DNA of 64,000 nucleotides, taken from positions 510,710 through 574,709 of the forward strand of contig NZ_BMUG01000001.1 in the NCBI RefSeq assembly GCF_014650075.1. Reading direction: 5' to 3'. This document shows positions 51,924-59,343 of this stretch, piece by piece. How positions within the stretch are numbered: position 1 is the first letter of the stretch; the number at the start of each line of letters is the position of its first letter. A model generated the notes under the pieces. That model was not told where the DNA came from. It was given only the letters and a program-made list of their open reading frames with translations, and ran no database searches. The position numbers and the translations under genes were made by a program. This DNA is from Streptomyces microflavus. Its GTDB lineage: Bacteria > Actinomycetota > Actinomycetes > Streptomycetales > Streptomycetaceae.

Positions 51924-53072
51924 ATGACAGGCCGCTCAGACCCGCCGAACGGCCCGCCCGAGAACCCCGAGGGCGGCGAGGACGAGTACCGCTCGCTCGT
52001 CTTCGACGAATCGTTCATCCGCAGTGCCCGCATGCAGGAGTTCTCGGCCCAGGAGCGGATGGGCGAGCACGCCCGCGCCGTGCGGACGCTGCCGGAGCCG
52101 GTGGCCCCGGCCAGCCACGGCTCCAGGGCCGCCATCGTGCTGGTCGTCCTGATAGCCCTGGCCTTCGCCACGGCCGTCTACATCGGCTTCCGCAATCCCT
52201 ATCCGCAGCCCGTCACCCGACGGGCCGAGCCGTTGCGCACCACCGTGGTCCCCCTCGCCCCGCGCGGAACCGTGCCCGCCGGATCACCCGAGCGGCTCTA
52301 CCTGGCCGCCCCGCTCTCCGGCTTCCGGACCGGCGCGGAGGGCATCAACTTCCCCTCCGTGCGGCGCACGCAGAACTTCTCGGACAGCCAGATCACCACG
52401 GCCCTCGCCACCGTCAAGGACTACCTGGTGGAGTCCTCGCTCAACCCGGACGTCCTCACCGGGCAGGTCCGCCGGCCCGTGGAACAGCTCCTCGACCCGG
52501 ACCAGCGGGGTCAGTTCGAACGGTCCATGAGCAGCCCCGCCGACGACGGGCTGCACGCCGCCACCGGCTGGCTGGTGCGCTTCGACCCGGCACAGGTGGA
52601 GCTCGCGGACCCGCAGATCCGGGTCCAGGGCACCCTCTCGTACGCGGAGGACGGCGCGGGCACCCTGGAGGTCGTCTCGGACCATACCTTCACCTACGCC
52701 CTGCGCCCGGCGGAGGGCCCCCCGAAGGAGGACGGCGCGTCCCTCTTCACCGTCCGGCGCGAGCTGCACTTCCGCTTCGACCGGGAGGACCTGCGGCTGC
52801 ACCGGCTGGAGGTGCGCACCGCCCACGTACAGGCCGGACCGCAGTCCTGCTCGGCCGGTGCCGCAGGGACGCTCCGCCCGCTCCTGGCGGGGGAGCGGGC
52901 GGACGGCCGGGGCCCCGCGGTCACCGACCCGTACGCCCCGGGCAGGCCCGCGGCGGCACTCTGCGGGACCCTGGCGCTGCTGGGCGCCCCTACGCCTTCC
53001 GGGGCCCCTCCTCAGGACCCCCAGGACCTCCAGGACCCTCAGGCCCTTCGGGAGTTCCGTCCTCGTCCGTAG
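51924..53072 (+). CDS. Single-pass membrane protein, paralogous motif to upstream neighbour
   Basis: A 382-aa protein from ATG 51924 (GGGAGAGAAG upstream). N-terminal cytoplasmic part with SLVFDESFIRSA (residues 24-35) and EFSAQERM, one membrane helix (69-89, AAIVLVVLIALAFATAVYIGF starts here), and an extracytoplasmic domain of ~260 residues with no named family (FSDSQITTALATVKDYLVESSLNP). Two cysteines near the C-terminus (SCSAG, LCGTL) could form a disulfide. A GTG at 51819 is in frame but the added residues look non-coding. The last 83 bp overlap the convergent protease gene. Probably functions with the upstream protein. Confidence 0.78.
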   Translation: MTGRSDPPNGPPENPEGGEDEYRSLVFDESFIRSARMQEFSAQERMGEHARAVRTLPEPVAPASHGSRAAIVLVVLIALAFATAVYIGFRNPYPQPVTRRAEPLRTTVVPLAPRGTVPAGSPERLYLAAPLSGFRTGAEGINFPSVRRTQNFSDSQITTALATVKDYLVESSLNPDVLTGQVRRPVEQLLDPDQRGQFERSMSSPADDGLHAATGWLVRFDPAQVELADPQIRVQGTLSYAEDGAGTLEVVSDHTFTYALRPAEGPPKEDGASLFTVRRELHFRFDREDLRLHRLEVRTAHVQAGPQSCSAGAAGTLRPLLAGERADGRGPAVTDPYAPGRPAAALCGTLALLGAPTPSGAPPQDPQDLQDPQALREFRPRP

Positions 53073-54126
53073 CGGAGGTGCCCGCACCGCCCCTGGCGGC
53101 CCCGGCGCCCCCGGTGAACTTGTCGCGCAGCTTGCCGCCCAGGTCCCCGGCGCCTCCGGCGATGTCCCCGACCAGCTTCATCAGCGGGTCCTTGCTCGTA
53201 CGCACCGTGTCGGCGTAGTGCGAGGCGGACTCCCGGAAGGAGTCCGTCACCGAGGCGTCCTTGTCCTCGTCGCGCCGGGGGTAGTGGCCGTCCATGATCC
53301 GCTGGTAGTCACGGGTCTCCGACCACTTCTTCAGCTCGGCGGCCCGCACCGTGGTGAAGGGGTGCGTCCGGGGCAGCACATTGAGGATCTTGAGGACCGA
53401 GTCCCGCAGATCCCCGCCCTTCTCGTACTCGTCGGCCTGGGCGAGGAAGGCGTCCACATTCATCTCGTGGAGGTGATTGCCGCCGGCGATCTTCATCAGC
53501 CCGCGCATCGAGGCCTGGATGTCCTGGCCCACCAGCAGCCCGGCCCGGTCGGCCGAGAGCTCCGACTTGCGGAACCACTCGCGCAGCGCCGTCACTATCG
53601 CCATGATCGCCATGTTGCCCAGCGGGATCCAGGCGACCTTCACGGCCAGGTTGGTCAGGAAGAGCAGTATCGTCCGGTACACCGAGTGGCCGGAGAGCGC
53701 GTGGCCCACCTCGTGGCCCACCACCGCCCGCATCTCCTCCTCGTCGAGCAGCTCGACCAGGCCGGTGGTGACCACGATGATCGGCTCGTCAAGACCGATA
53801 CACATGGCGTTGGGCTGCGGGTCCTGCTTGACGTACATCGGCGGGACCTTCTCCAGGTCCAGGATGTAACACGCGTCGCGCAGCATGTCGTTGAGGTGGG
53901 CGAACTGGGCTTCGCTCACCCGGACGGAGTCGGAGAGGAAGAGCAGCCGCAGGCTGCGCTCCGGGAGGAGCCCGCTGAGCGCCTTGAACACGGTGTCGAA
54001 ACCGGTGAGCCTGCGCAGGGCCACCAGGGCCGAGCGGTCCGCCGGGTGCTCGTAGGCCCGGGACGAGATCCCGGGGAATCGCCTGCGCGCCCTGCTCGGC
54101 ACGTTCTCGTGACTGCTGTCGGTCAT
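52990..54126 (-). CDS. M48-family zinc metalloprotease
   Basis: A 378-aa membrane-associated peptidase. The zinc site HEVGH (in [14 protein letters not shown]) lies near residue 145, with the third-ligand region [13 protein letters not shown] downstream; two hydrophobic segments follow the active site ([32 protein letters not shown]). The N-terminus holds [18 protein letters not shown], and the C-terminal ~75 residues are Gly/Pro-rich. ATG 54126 follows AGGGGG. Related HtpX-type proteases act in membrane-protein quality control. It runs opposite to its neighbours, and its 3' end overlaps the plus-strand gene ending at 53072 by 83 bp. Confidence 0.88.
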   Translation of the reverse strand: MTDSSHENVPSRARRRFPGISSRAYEHPADRSALVALRRLTGFDTVFKALSGLLPERSLRLLFLSDSVRVSEAQFAHLNDMLRDACYILDLEKVPPMYVKQDPQPNAMCIGLDEPIIVVTTGLVELLDEEEMRAVVGHEVGHALSGHSVYRTILLFLTNLAVKVAWIPLGNMAIMAIVTALREWFRKSELSADRAGLLVGQDIQASMRGLMKIAGGNHLHEMNVDAFLAQADEYEKGGDLRDSVLKILNVLPRTHPFTTVRAAELKKWSETRDYQRIMDGHYPRRDEDKDASVTDSFRESASHYADTVRTSKDPLMKLVGDIAGGAGDLGGKLRDKFTGGAGAARGGAGTSATDEDGTPEGPEGPGGPGGPEEGPRKA

Positions 54127-54237
54127 GGATGGCCCCCTGTTCGTACGAGACGTTGCTCGTCCCCCTGACAAAAACCAGCGTATGTGCTGGCGCTACGGTG
54201 TGCGGGGGGCTGTGGATAACTATGAGGAGCGCCCGAA

Positions 54238-54390
54238 ATGCCGCACACCGCCGTACTGCTCGCCGCCGTCGCCGACGAACAGGGACCGGGAGCCACCCTC
54301 CGGATCGTGCTGCTGGCCTCGATCGTCGGAGCGGTGCTGCTGGCCTGGTTCCTGCTGCGCGGTTACCGCAACGACGACAACAACGACTGA
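54238..54390 (+). CDS. Tiny single-pass membrane protein (50 aa)
   Basis: [10 protein letters not shown] then [20 protein letters not shown] and [17 protein letters not shown]. One membrane helix spans about residues 22-41, followed by a short polar tail with Arg and Asp/Asn. ATG 54238 follows TGAGGAGC. It is divergent from the M48 protease gene. It is too short for homology from memory; Streptomyces have similar mini-membrane proteins upstream of nadD. Confidence 0.6.
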   Translation: MPHTAVLLAAVADEQGPGATLRIVLLASIVGAVLLAWFLLRGYRNDDNND

Positions 54391-54474
54391 GTCGGCGTGA
54401 GCGTGCCCGGGGTGCCCGCATACGATGTGCCGGACGTCTTCCTTCCGACTCACGATCGATAGGTCCTGCCGACG

Positions 54475-54636
54475 ATGAGCCTCACGAGCACCGCACACCA
54501 GCTGGTCACTCTCGCCTCCGAGGGTGGCGAGGGCGGCAACCACGAAAGCCTCAACCCGTACGTGACCGGTGTCGGCGCGTTCCTCGCGCTGATGTTCCTG
54601 CTCTGGATCACCACCCGCTTCAACCGCGACCGCTGA
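54475..54636 (+). CDS. Tiny single-pass membrane protein (53 aa)
   Basis: Starts [20 protein letters not shown] and ends [15 protein letters not shown], with one membrane helix at about residues 31-47 ([15 protein letters not shown]) and a basic C-terminus. ATG 54475 lies 84 bp after the preceding tiny gene; AGGTC upstream is a weak ribosome site. nadD follows after 38 bp. No motif beyond the helix is seen; function unknown. Confidence 0.6.
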   Translation: MSLTSTAHQLVTLASEGGEGGNHESLNPYVTGVGAFLALMFLLWITTRFNRDR

Positions 54637-54674
54637 GGCAGAGGCGTACAGCTGTGCCAGTAGGCTCTGCACGC

Positions 54675-55292
54675 ATGGGAGAGCAGGAAGTGCCTACCGG
54701 CCCCGAGAAGCGCCGAATCGGCGTCATGGGCGGGACATTTGACCCGATTCACCATGGACACCTGGTGGCGGCCAGTGAAGTGGCCGCCCAGTTCCATCTC
54801 GACGAGGTCGTGTTCGTCCCGACCGGGCAGCCGTGGCAGAAGAGCCACAAGAGCGTCTCCCTGGCCGAGGACCGCTATCTGATGACGGTCATCGCCACCG
54901 CGTCCAACCCGCAGTTCTCGGTCAGCCGCAGTGACATCGACCGTGGCGGACCGACGTACACCATCGATACGCTGCGGGACCTGCGCGAGGTCCACGGCGA
55001 CGCGGACCTCTTCTTCATCACCGGCGCCGACGCGCTGTCCCAGATCCTCACCTGGCGCGACGCGGAGGAGCTGTTCTCGCTCTCCCACTTCATCGGTGTG
55101 ACCCGGCCGGGTCACGTGCTCACGGACGACGGGCTTCCCGAGGGCGGTGTCTCCCTGGTGGAGGTGCCCGCGCTGGCGATCTCGTCGACGGACTGCCGTG
55201 AGAGGGTCGCGCAGGGGGAGCCGGTCTGGTACCTGGTGCCGGACGGCGTGGTCCGCTACATCGACAAGCGCCAGCTGTACCGCGGCGACTGA
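54675..55292 (+). CDS. nadD: Nicotinate-nucleotide adenylyltransferase
   Basis: Converts NaMN and ATP to deamido-NAD in NAD synthesis. The 205-aa product has [18 protein letters not shown] with the HxGH-type signature, [18 protein letters not shown] and the C-terminal [11 protein letters not shown] in place of the more usual SST-x-IR. The start at ATG 54675 adds a short [12 protein letters not shown] lead. The LCP gene follows after 19 bp, then rsfS and a histidine phosphatase, the same order as in other actinobacteria (nadD-LCP-rsfS-gpm). Confidence 0.95.
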   Translation: MGEQEVPTGPEKRRIGVMGGTFDPIHHGHLVAASEVAAQFHLDEVVFVPTGQPWQKSHKSVSLAEDRYLMTVIATASNPQFSVSRSDIDRGGPTYTIDTLRDLREVHGDADLFFITGADALSQILTWRDAEELFSLSHFIGVTRPGHVLTDDGLPEGGVSLVEVPALAISSTDCRERVAQGEPVWYLVPDGVVRYIDKRQLYRGD

Positions 55293-55311
55293 GCCACGGA
55301 GAGGGGCACCG

Positions 55312-57144
55312 GTGAACGACCGACAGAACCCGTACGGCCACGACCCGTACTACCAGCAGCCGCAGATCGTCGGCTACGACGAGTACGGCCAGCCGGTGTA
55401 CCAGCAGCAGGGGCAGCAGGACCAGCAGCAGTACGACCAGCAGCAGTACGACCCCTACGCCGCGCAGCAGGGCCAGCACCAGGGGCAGGCCCCGGAGGCG
55501 GGGTACGGATACGACCCGTACGGCCAGGCCCAGCAGGCCCAGCAGCCCCAGGCCCAGCAGCCCCAGGCCCAGCAGCCCCAGGCCCAGCAGTACGACCCCT
55601 ACGCGGCCCGGCAGCACCCCCAGCAGGACCAGGGCGGCCAGGGCGCCGACCAGGGATACGGCCAGGGCCAGCAGTACGGCTACGGCGGCTACACCGACTA
55701 CGGCTACGCCACCGGGCAGCAGCCCGCCGCCGTCGACACCGGTCAGCAGTGGAACATCCCGCAGCAGGGCACCGCTCCCGCCCCCGAGCAGGCCCCGCAG
55801 CCGGCCGCTCGGCCCCCGCGCGAGCAGGCCCCCGAGCGGGAGCCGGAGGCCGAGGCGGACCCCGCCGTTCCCGGGCAGCGCCCCGCGCCGGACTACCGCA
55901 CCGAGCAGTTCTCGTTCATCGAGGAGCCCGACGAGGACTCCGAGGACGTCATCGACTGGCTGAAGTTCACCGAGAGCCGCAGCGAGCGGCGCGAGGAAGC
56001 GCGCCGCAAGGGCCGCAACCGGATGATCGCGCTGATCGTCGTCGCCGTGCTCGTGGTGGTCGGCGGCGTCGGGTACCTCTGGTCCGCCGACATGCTCCCC
56101 GGCCTCTCCGGTACGGAGGAGAAGAAGGCCGTCGCCGTCGGTGCGCAGCAGCGCGACGTGATCGTGGTGCACCTGCACAACACCAAGAAGGGCGGCACCT
56201 CGACGGCCCTGCTCGTCGACAACACCACCACCAAGCAGGGCACCACCGTCCTGCTGCCGAACACCCTCGCCGTCGCCGGTGACGACGGATCCACCACCAC
56301 GCTCGGCAAGTCCGTCGACGACGACGGCAGGACCGGCACCCGGGAGTCGATCGAAACCCTGCTGGGCACCAAGATCAGCGGTACCTGGCGGCTGGACACC
56401 CCGTACCTGGAGATCCTCGTCGAGCAGGTCGGCAACATCGAGGTGGACACCGACATCGATGTGCCCGACGCCAAGAAGGGCGCCGCGCCCCTCGTGAACA
56501 AGGGGGAGGCGCAGACGCTCAGCGGCCCGATGGCCGTCGCGTACGCCACCTACCTGGCACCAGGGGAGGCCGAGGCCAAGCAGCTGACCCGGTTCGGCGA
56601 GGTCATGCGCGCGGTGCTGCGCAAGATCTCCGAGGACCCCAAGGCCGCGACCGTCACCGTGGAGACGCTGGCGCAGGTCCTGGACCCGTCGCTGCCGGAG
56701 AAGGACCTCGGGGCCTCGCTCGCCAAGCTGGCCTCGCGGGCCAAGGTCGGTGACTACAAGACGGCGATGCTGCCCGTCCAGGACGACGGCACCCTCACCG
56801 ACGCGGCCACCCGCAGCGTCGTCAAGGACATCCTCGGCGGCACGGTGAAGGCACCCGAGGAGGGCGCGCCCCTGCGGGTCGCCGTCCGCAACGCCACCGG
56901 GAACGCCCGCGCCGGGGAGTCCGCCCGGATCGTGCTGGTCAACGGCGGCTACGCCTTCGTGGACAGCGGCAAGGCCAAGGACGAGGCCAAGTCCGTCGTG
57001 ATCTACCGGACCGCCGAGGACAAGGAGAAGGCCACGGAGGTGGCCAAGACCCTGGGGCTGTCCGCCGGTGCCGTGAAGAAGGGCGAGCCGGCCGCCAACG
57101 CGGACGTCTCCGCCGTACTCGGCCAGGACTACAAGACCGGGTAA
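55312..57144 (+). CDS. LytR-CpsA-Psr (LCP) family cell-wall glycopolymer ligase (PdtA-like)
   Basis: A 610-aa protein from GTG 55312 (GAGAGGGG upstream). The N-terminal ~195 residues are a Gln/Tyr/Pro-rich, prion-like cytoplasmic region (YQQQGQQDQQQYDQQ). One membrane helix is at about 237-257, then an LCP domain (~275-465; RDVIVVHLHNTKKGGTSTAL, RIDTPYLEILVEQ-type region reads RLDTPYLEILVEQ) and a LytR_C domain (~520-605; VRNATGNARAGESARIVLVNGG). LCP proteins transfer undecaprenyl-linked polymers to peptidoglycan. By position this is the ortholog of S. coelicolor PdtA (SCO2578), which attaches polydiglycosylphosphate in the spore wall. It is the natural end-user of the polymers made in the islands. 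Confidence 0.9.
   Translation: MNDRQNPYGHDPYYQQPQIVGYDEYGQPVYQQQGQQDQQQYDQQQYDPYAAQQGQHQGQAPEAGYGYDPYGQAQQAQQPQAQQPQAQQPQAQQYDPYAARQHPQQDQGGQGADQGYGQGQQYGYGGYTDYGYATGQQPAAVDTGQQWNIPQQGTAPAPEQAPQPAARPPREQAPEREPEAEADPAVPGQRPAPDYRTEQFSFIEEPDEDSEDVIDWLKFTESRSERREEARRKGRNRMIALIVVAVLVVVGGVGYLWSADMLPGLSGTEEKKAVAVGAQQRDVIVVHLHNTKKGGTSTALLVDNTTTKQGTTVLLPNTLAVAGDDGSTTTLGKSVDDDGRTGTRESIETLLGTKISGTWRLDTPYLEILVEQVGNIEVDTDIDVPDAKKGAAPLVNKGEAQTLSGPMAVAYATYLAPGEAEAKQLTRFGEVMRAVLRKISEDPKAATVTVETLAQVLDPSLPEKDLGASLAKLASRAKVGDYKTAMLPVQDDGTLTDAATRSVVKDILGGTVKAPEEGAPLRVAVRNATGNARAGESARIVLVNGGYAFVDSGKAKDEAKSVVIYRTAEDKEKATEVAKTLGLSAGAVKKGEPAANADVSAVLGQDYKTG
55540..55584 (+). repeat. Perfect 15-bp tandem repeat in the LCP gene
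   Basis: Three identical units CAGCAGCCCCAGGCC (55540-55554, 55555-55569, 55570-55584) plus a partial fourth encode QQPQA. It lies in the Gln-rich cytoplasmic region. Confidence 0.9.
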
Positions 57145-57218
57145 TCGTCGGCGTGAAGGGCTGTCGGCGGTCCGTGAGACCCTAGAGGTTGCATCCGACC
57201 GCCGACGAAAGCCTGCAT

Positions 57219-57650
57219 GTGACCGCCACGGACCGCTCCATCGAGCTCATCAACGCCGCCGCTCAGGCGGCCGCCGACCGGCTCGCGCACGACATCATCG
57301 CCTACGACGTCAGTGATGTGCTGTCGATCACCGACGCCTTCCTGCTGGCCTCGGCCCCCAACGACCGCCAGGTCAAGTCGATCGTCGACGAGATCGAGGA
57401 GCAGCTCCAGAAGGAGCTCGGCGTCAAGCCGGTGCGCCGTGAGGGCGACCGCGACGCCCGCTGGATCCTCCTCGACTACGTCGACATCGTCATCCACGTC
57501 CAGCACAGCGAGGAGCGCGTCTTCTACGCGCTCGAGCGTCTGTGGAAGGACTGCCCGGAGATCGCCCTCCCCGAGGACGCGGTCAGGACCCGAGGCAAGG
57601 CCGAGGAGCACGCACAGCTCAACGGCAGCACGGAAGGTGACCAGAGCTGA
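57219..57650 (+). CDS. rsfS: Ribosome silencing factor RsfS
   Basis: Binds L14 of the large subunit and blocks subunit joining under poor nutrition. The 143-aa product shows the family pattern DIIAYDVSDVLSITDAFLLA, SAPNDRQVKSIVDEIEE, DARWILLDYVDIVIHV and ERVFYALERLWKDCP. GTG 57219 gives (M)TATDRSIELI, typical of the family; a TTG at 57189 is possible but adds unconserved residues. Its TGA is overlapped by the CTG start of the next gene. Confidence 0.93.
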   Translation: MTATDRSIELINAAAQAAADRLAHDIIAYDVSDVLSITDAFLLASAPNDRQVKSIVDEIEEQLQKELGVKPVRREGDRDARWILLDYVDIVIHVQHSEERVFYALERLWKDCPEIALPEDAVRTRGKAEEHAQLNGSTEGDQS

Positions 57651-58300
57651 ACGGCAGTCGCAGCGGCAGGGGCCGCAAGATCGTTCTCTGGCGTCACGGC
57701 CAGACCGCGTGGAACCTGGAGCGGCGCTTCCAGGGCTCCACGGACATCGAGCTCACCGAGGAGGGCGTCGGGCAGGCCCGTCGGGCCGCCCGGCTGCTCG
57801 CCTCGCTGAAGCCCGATGCCGTCGTCGCCTCCGACCTCCGGCGGGCGGCGGCCACGGCCGCCGAGCTCGCGGCGGTCACCGGTCTCACCGTGGCCCACGA
57901 TGCCGCGCTCCGTGAGACGTACGCGGGCGCCTGGCAGGGTCTGACGCACGTGGAGATCGTCGAGCGGTACGGCGAGCAGTACGCGGCGTGGAAGCGCGGC
58001 GAGCCGGTGCGCAGGGGCGGCGGCGAGCTGGAGACCGAGGTGGCCGACCGGGCCGCACCGGTCGTCCTGGAGCACGCCGAGAAGCTGCCCGCCGACGGCA
58101 CGCTCGTCGTGGTCAGCCACGGCGGCACGATCAGGACGACGATCGGCCGGCTGCTCGGCCTGGAGGCACACCACTGGGAAGGGCTCGGCGGGCTGACCAA
58201 CTGCTGCTGGTCCGTCCTGGGCGAGGGCGCGCGCGGCTGGCGCCTGCTGGAGCACAACGCCGGCACGCTGCCGGAGCCGGTGCTCGGCGACGACGACTAG
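57647..58300 (+). CDS. Histidine phosphatase (phosphoglycerate-mutase-like) family protein; CTG start
   Basis: A 217-aa phosphohydrolase of the histidine phosphatase clan. The catalytic RHG is in KIVLWRHGQTAWN near the N-terminus; TYAGAWQGLTH and VVSHGGTIRT supply the other active-site residues. In this frame a stop lies at 57638-57640, and no ATG/GTG/TTG occurs before GTG 57890, which would remove the RHG. CTG 57647 overlaps the rsfS stop (CTGA) and follows GGAAGG at 7-8 bases, so CTG is almost certainly the start. The substrate is unknown; the gene is coupled to rsfS. Confidence 0.9.
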   Translation: MNGSRSGRGRKIVLWRHGQTAWNLERRFQGSTDIELTEEGVGQARRAARLLASLKPDAVVASDLRRAAATAAELAAVTGLTVAHDAALRETYAGAWQGLTHVEIVERYGEQYAAWKRGEPVRRGGGELETEVADRAAPVVLEHAEKLPADGTLVVVSHGGTIRTTIGRLLGLEAHHWEGLGGLTNCCWSVLGEGARGWRLLEHNAGTLPEPVLGDDD

Positions 58301-58350
58301 GACCGTCCGGGCGCTGTTTCCGGGCCGTCTCCGGGCGTCTCCGGCCGGAT

Positions 58351-58380
58351 TTCACTTTCCGGCAGGTCACAGGCTAAAGT
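58351..58380 (+). promoter_or_regulatory. Candidate promoter of the first tRNA-Ala gene
   Basis: TTCACT (58351-58356), 18-bp spacer, TAAAGT (58375-58380), about 47 bp before the mature tRNA. Confidence 0.45.
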
Positions 58381-58426
58381 TCTTCTTGTTCGCAGCGCGG
58401 AAACGCAGGGAAACAGAGCGAACAGC

Positions 58427-58499
58427 GGGGCTATAGCTCAGTTGGTAGAGCGCCTGCATGGCATGCAGGAGGTCAGGAGTTCAATTCTCCTTAGCTCCA
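58427..58499 (+). tRNA. tRNA-Ala(GGC), copy 1
   Basis: A 73-nt cloverleaf. The acceptor stem GGGGCTA pairs with TAGCTCC, the D arm contains GCTCAGTTGGTAGAGC, the anticodon stem CCTGC/GCAGG encloses the loop ATGGCAT with anticodon GGC, and the T arm is GGAGTTCAATTCTCC. Discriminator A; CCA is not encoded. A terminator follows. Identical to the copy at 59205. Confidence 0.97.
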
Positions 58500-58506
58500 C
58501 AATCAG

Positions 58507-58538
58507 GATCCCGTCCCCGTCTGGGGGCGGGATCTTCT
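58507..58538 (+). terminator. Terminator after tRNA-Ala copy 1
   Basis: GATCCCGTCCCC (58507-58518) pairs with GGGGGCGGGATC (58523-58534) with one G-T wobble and a 4-nt loop, followed by TTCTG. Confidence 0.8.
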
Positions 58539-58630
58539 GCGTAGGGGCGTGAAGCGGGCTGACCCCCTTGCGGGGCCATGGCAGAATCGGAGCGCCGGAG
58601 GGGGCGACGGACCGATCGGGAGGGAGCGCG

Positions 58631-58819
58631 ATGCCTGCGAGTCGCGAACACGTCCCCGACCTGCCCCTTGTCGTTGCCTCGTTCCCCGGCTCCGTAACGT
58701 CCGAAGATCGATCCCGTCTCGGCTGCCCGTCCTGCGGTTCGTCCCACGTGGCCCAAGTCCTGGGCGACAACGGAGGGGTCTCCTACGTGTGCACGGCCTG
58801 CGGCCACAGCTGGAGCTGA
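58631..58819 (+). CDS. Small zinc-ribbon protein (62 aa)
   Basis: A short protein ending in a treble of CxxC-type pairs: CPSCGSSHV and CTACGHSW, a rubredoxin-like zinc ribbon at residues ~34-61. ATG 58631 follows GGGAGGGAGCG; an in-frame ATG at 58568 lies upstream without support. It lies between two tRNA-Ala genes and 3 bp before another Cys-rich gene. A DNA/RNA or protein contact role is typical for such ribbons, but function here is unknown. Confidence 0.75.
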   Translation: MPASREHVPDLPLVVASFPGSVTSEDRSRLGCPSCGSSHVAQVLGDNGGVSYVCTACGHSWS

Positions 58820-58822
58820 CTG

Positions 58823-59056
58823 ATGGGTGCACACAGGCGTAAGTGCGACTGGTGCGGCAGCGGTACGCCCATTGTCAGGGACATGGACCCGATCAACCCG
58901 GAATATCAGTACTGGTGCGAGGAATGCGCCCGGGCGCTGATCATAAAAGGCGACCCCATCGAGACCTACCGGGAGCTGGAGGGGGAGCCGATCTACGGGC
59001 GGCTCCTGGAGGAGCACTGCACCCTCAAGCGGTTCTACTCCTTCGCGACGGCGTGA
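58823..59056 (+). CDS. Small Cys-rich (zinc-finger-like) protein (77 aa)
   Basis: Contains CDWCGSG near the N-terminus and CEECARAL about 25 residues later, two CxxC pairs that could bind one zinc ion, followed by a helical acidic C-terminus (GDPIETYRELEGEP) with one more Cys. ATG 58823 follows GGAGCTGACTG, 3 bp after the zinc-ribbon gene, so the two form a pair. Family not recognised. Confidence 0.7.
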   Translation: MGAHRRKCDWCGSGTPIVRDMDPINPEYQYWCEECARALIIKGDPIETYRELEGEPIYGRLLEEHCTLKRFYSFATA

Positions 59057-59204
59057 GCCTCCGGGTCTCTGACCTGCGGCTGAGGGTTCAACGCCCGGGA
59101 TAATTCGGGCATATGTGTGCGCACCGGAAACGATTTGGTGAAGCACCGGGGGGACCGTGTAATGTTCTCGATGTCGCCAAGGGGAACCGGGCGGCGGACA
59201 ACAA

Positions 59205-59277
59205 GGGGCTATAGCTCAGTTGGTAGAGCGCCTGCATGGCATGCAGGAGGTCAGGAGTTCAATTCTCCTTAGCTCCA
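59205..59277 (+). tRNA. tRNA-Ala(GGC), copy 2
   Basis: 73 nt, identical to the copy at 58427-58499 over the whole mature length, anticodon GGC. A weak promoter TTGGTG (59135-59140), 19-bp spacer, TAATGT (59160-59165) lies upstream and a bidirectional terminator downstream. Confidence 0.97.
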
Positions 59278-59290
59278 CAAGCTCCACATG

Positions 59291-59327
59291 AAGAAGCGGG
59301 CCACCCGGATCGGGTGGCCCGCTTCTT
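59291..59327. terminator. Bidirectional terminator after tRNA-Ala copy 2
   Basis: Perfect 17-bp stem (59291-59307 with 59311-59327, arms beginning AAGAAGCGGGCC) and a 3-nt loop, T-run on the plus strand. It lies between the tRNA (+) and the NuoF-like gene (-) ending at 59344. Confidence 0.9.
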
Positions 59328-59343
59328 TCGTCGTGGTGCCCGC

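Noticed and set aside
54211-54219. TGTGGATAA, a perfect DnaA-box-like 9-mer
   Set aside because: Single isolated copy; an origin or regulatory cluster would need several boxes, and the Streptomyces consensus differs at one base.
58427-59277. Integrated mobile element at the tRNA-Ala genes
   Set aside because: Both tRNAs are complete and no integrase, excisionase or attachment repeat beyond the tRNAs is present.
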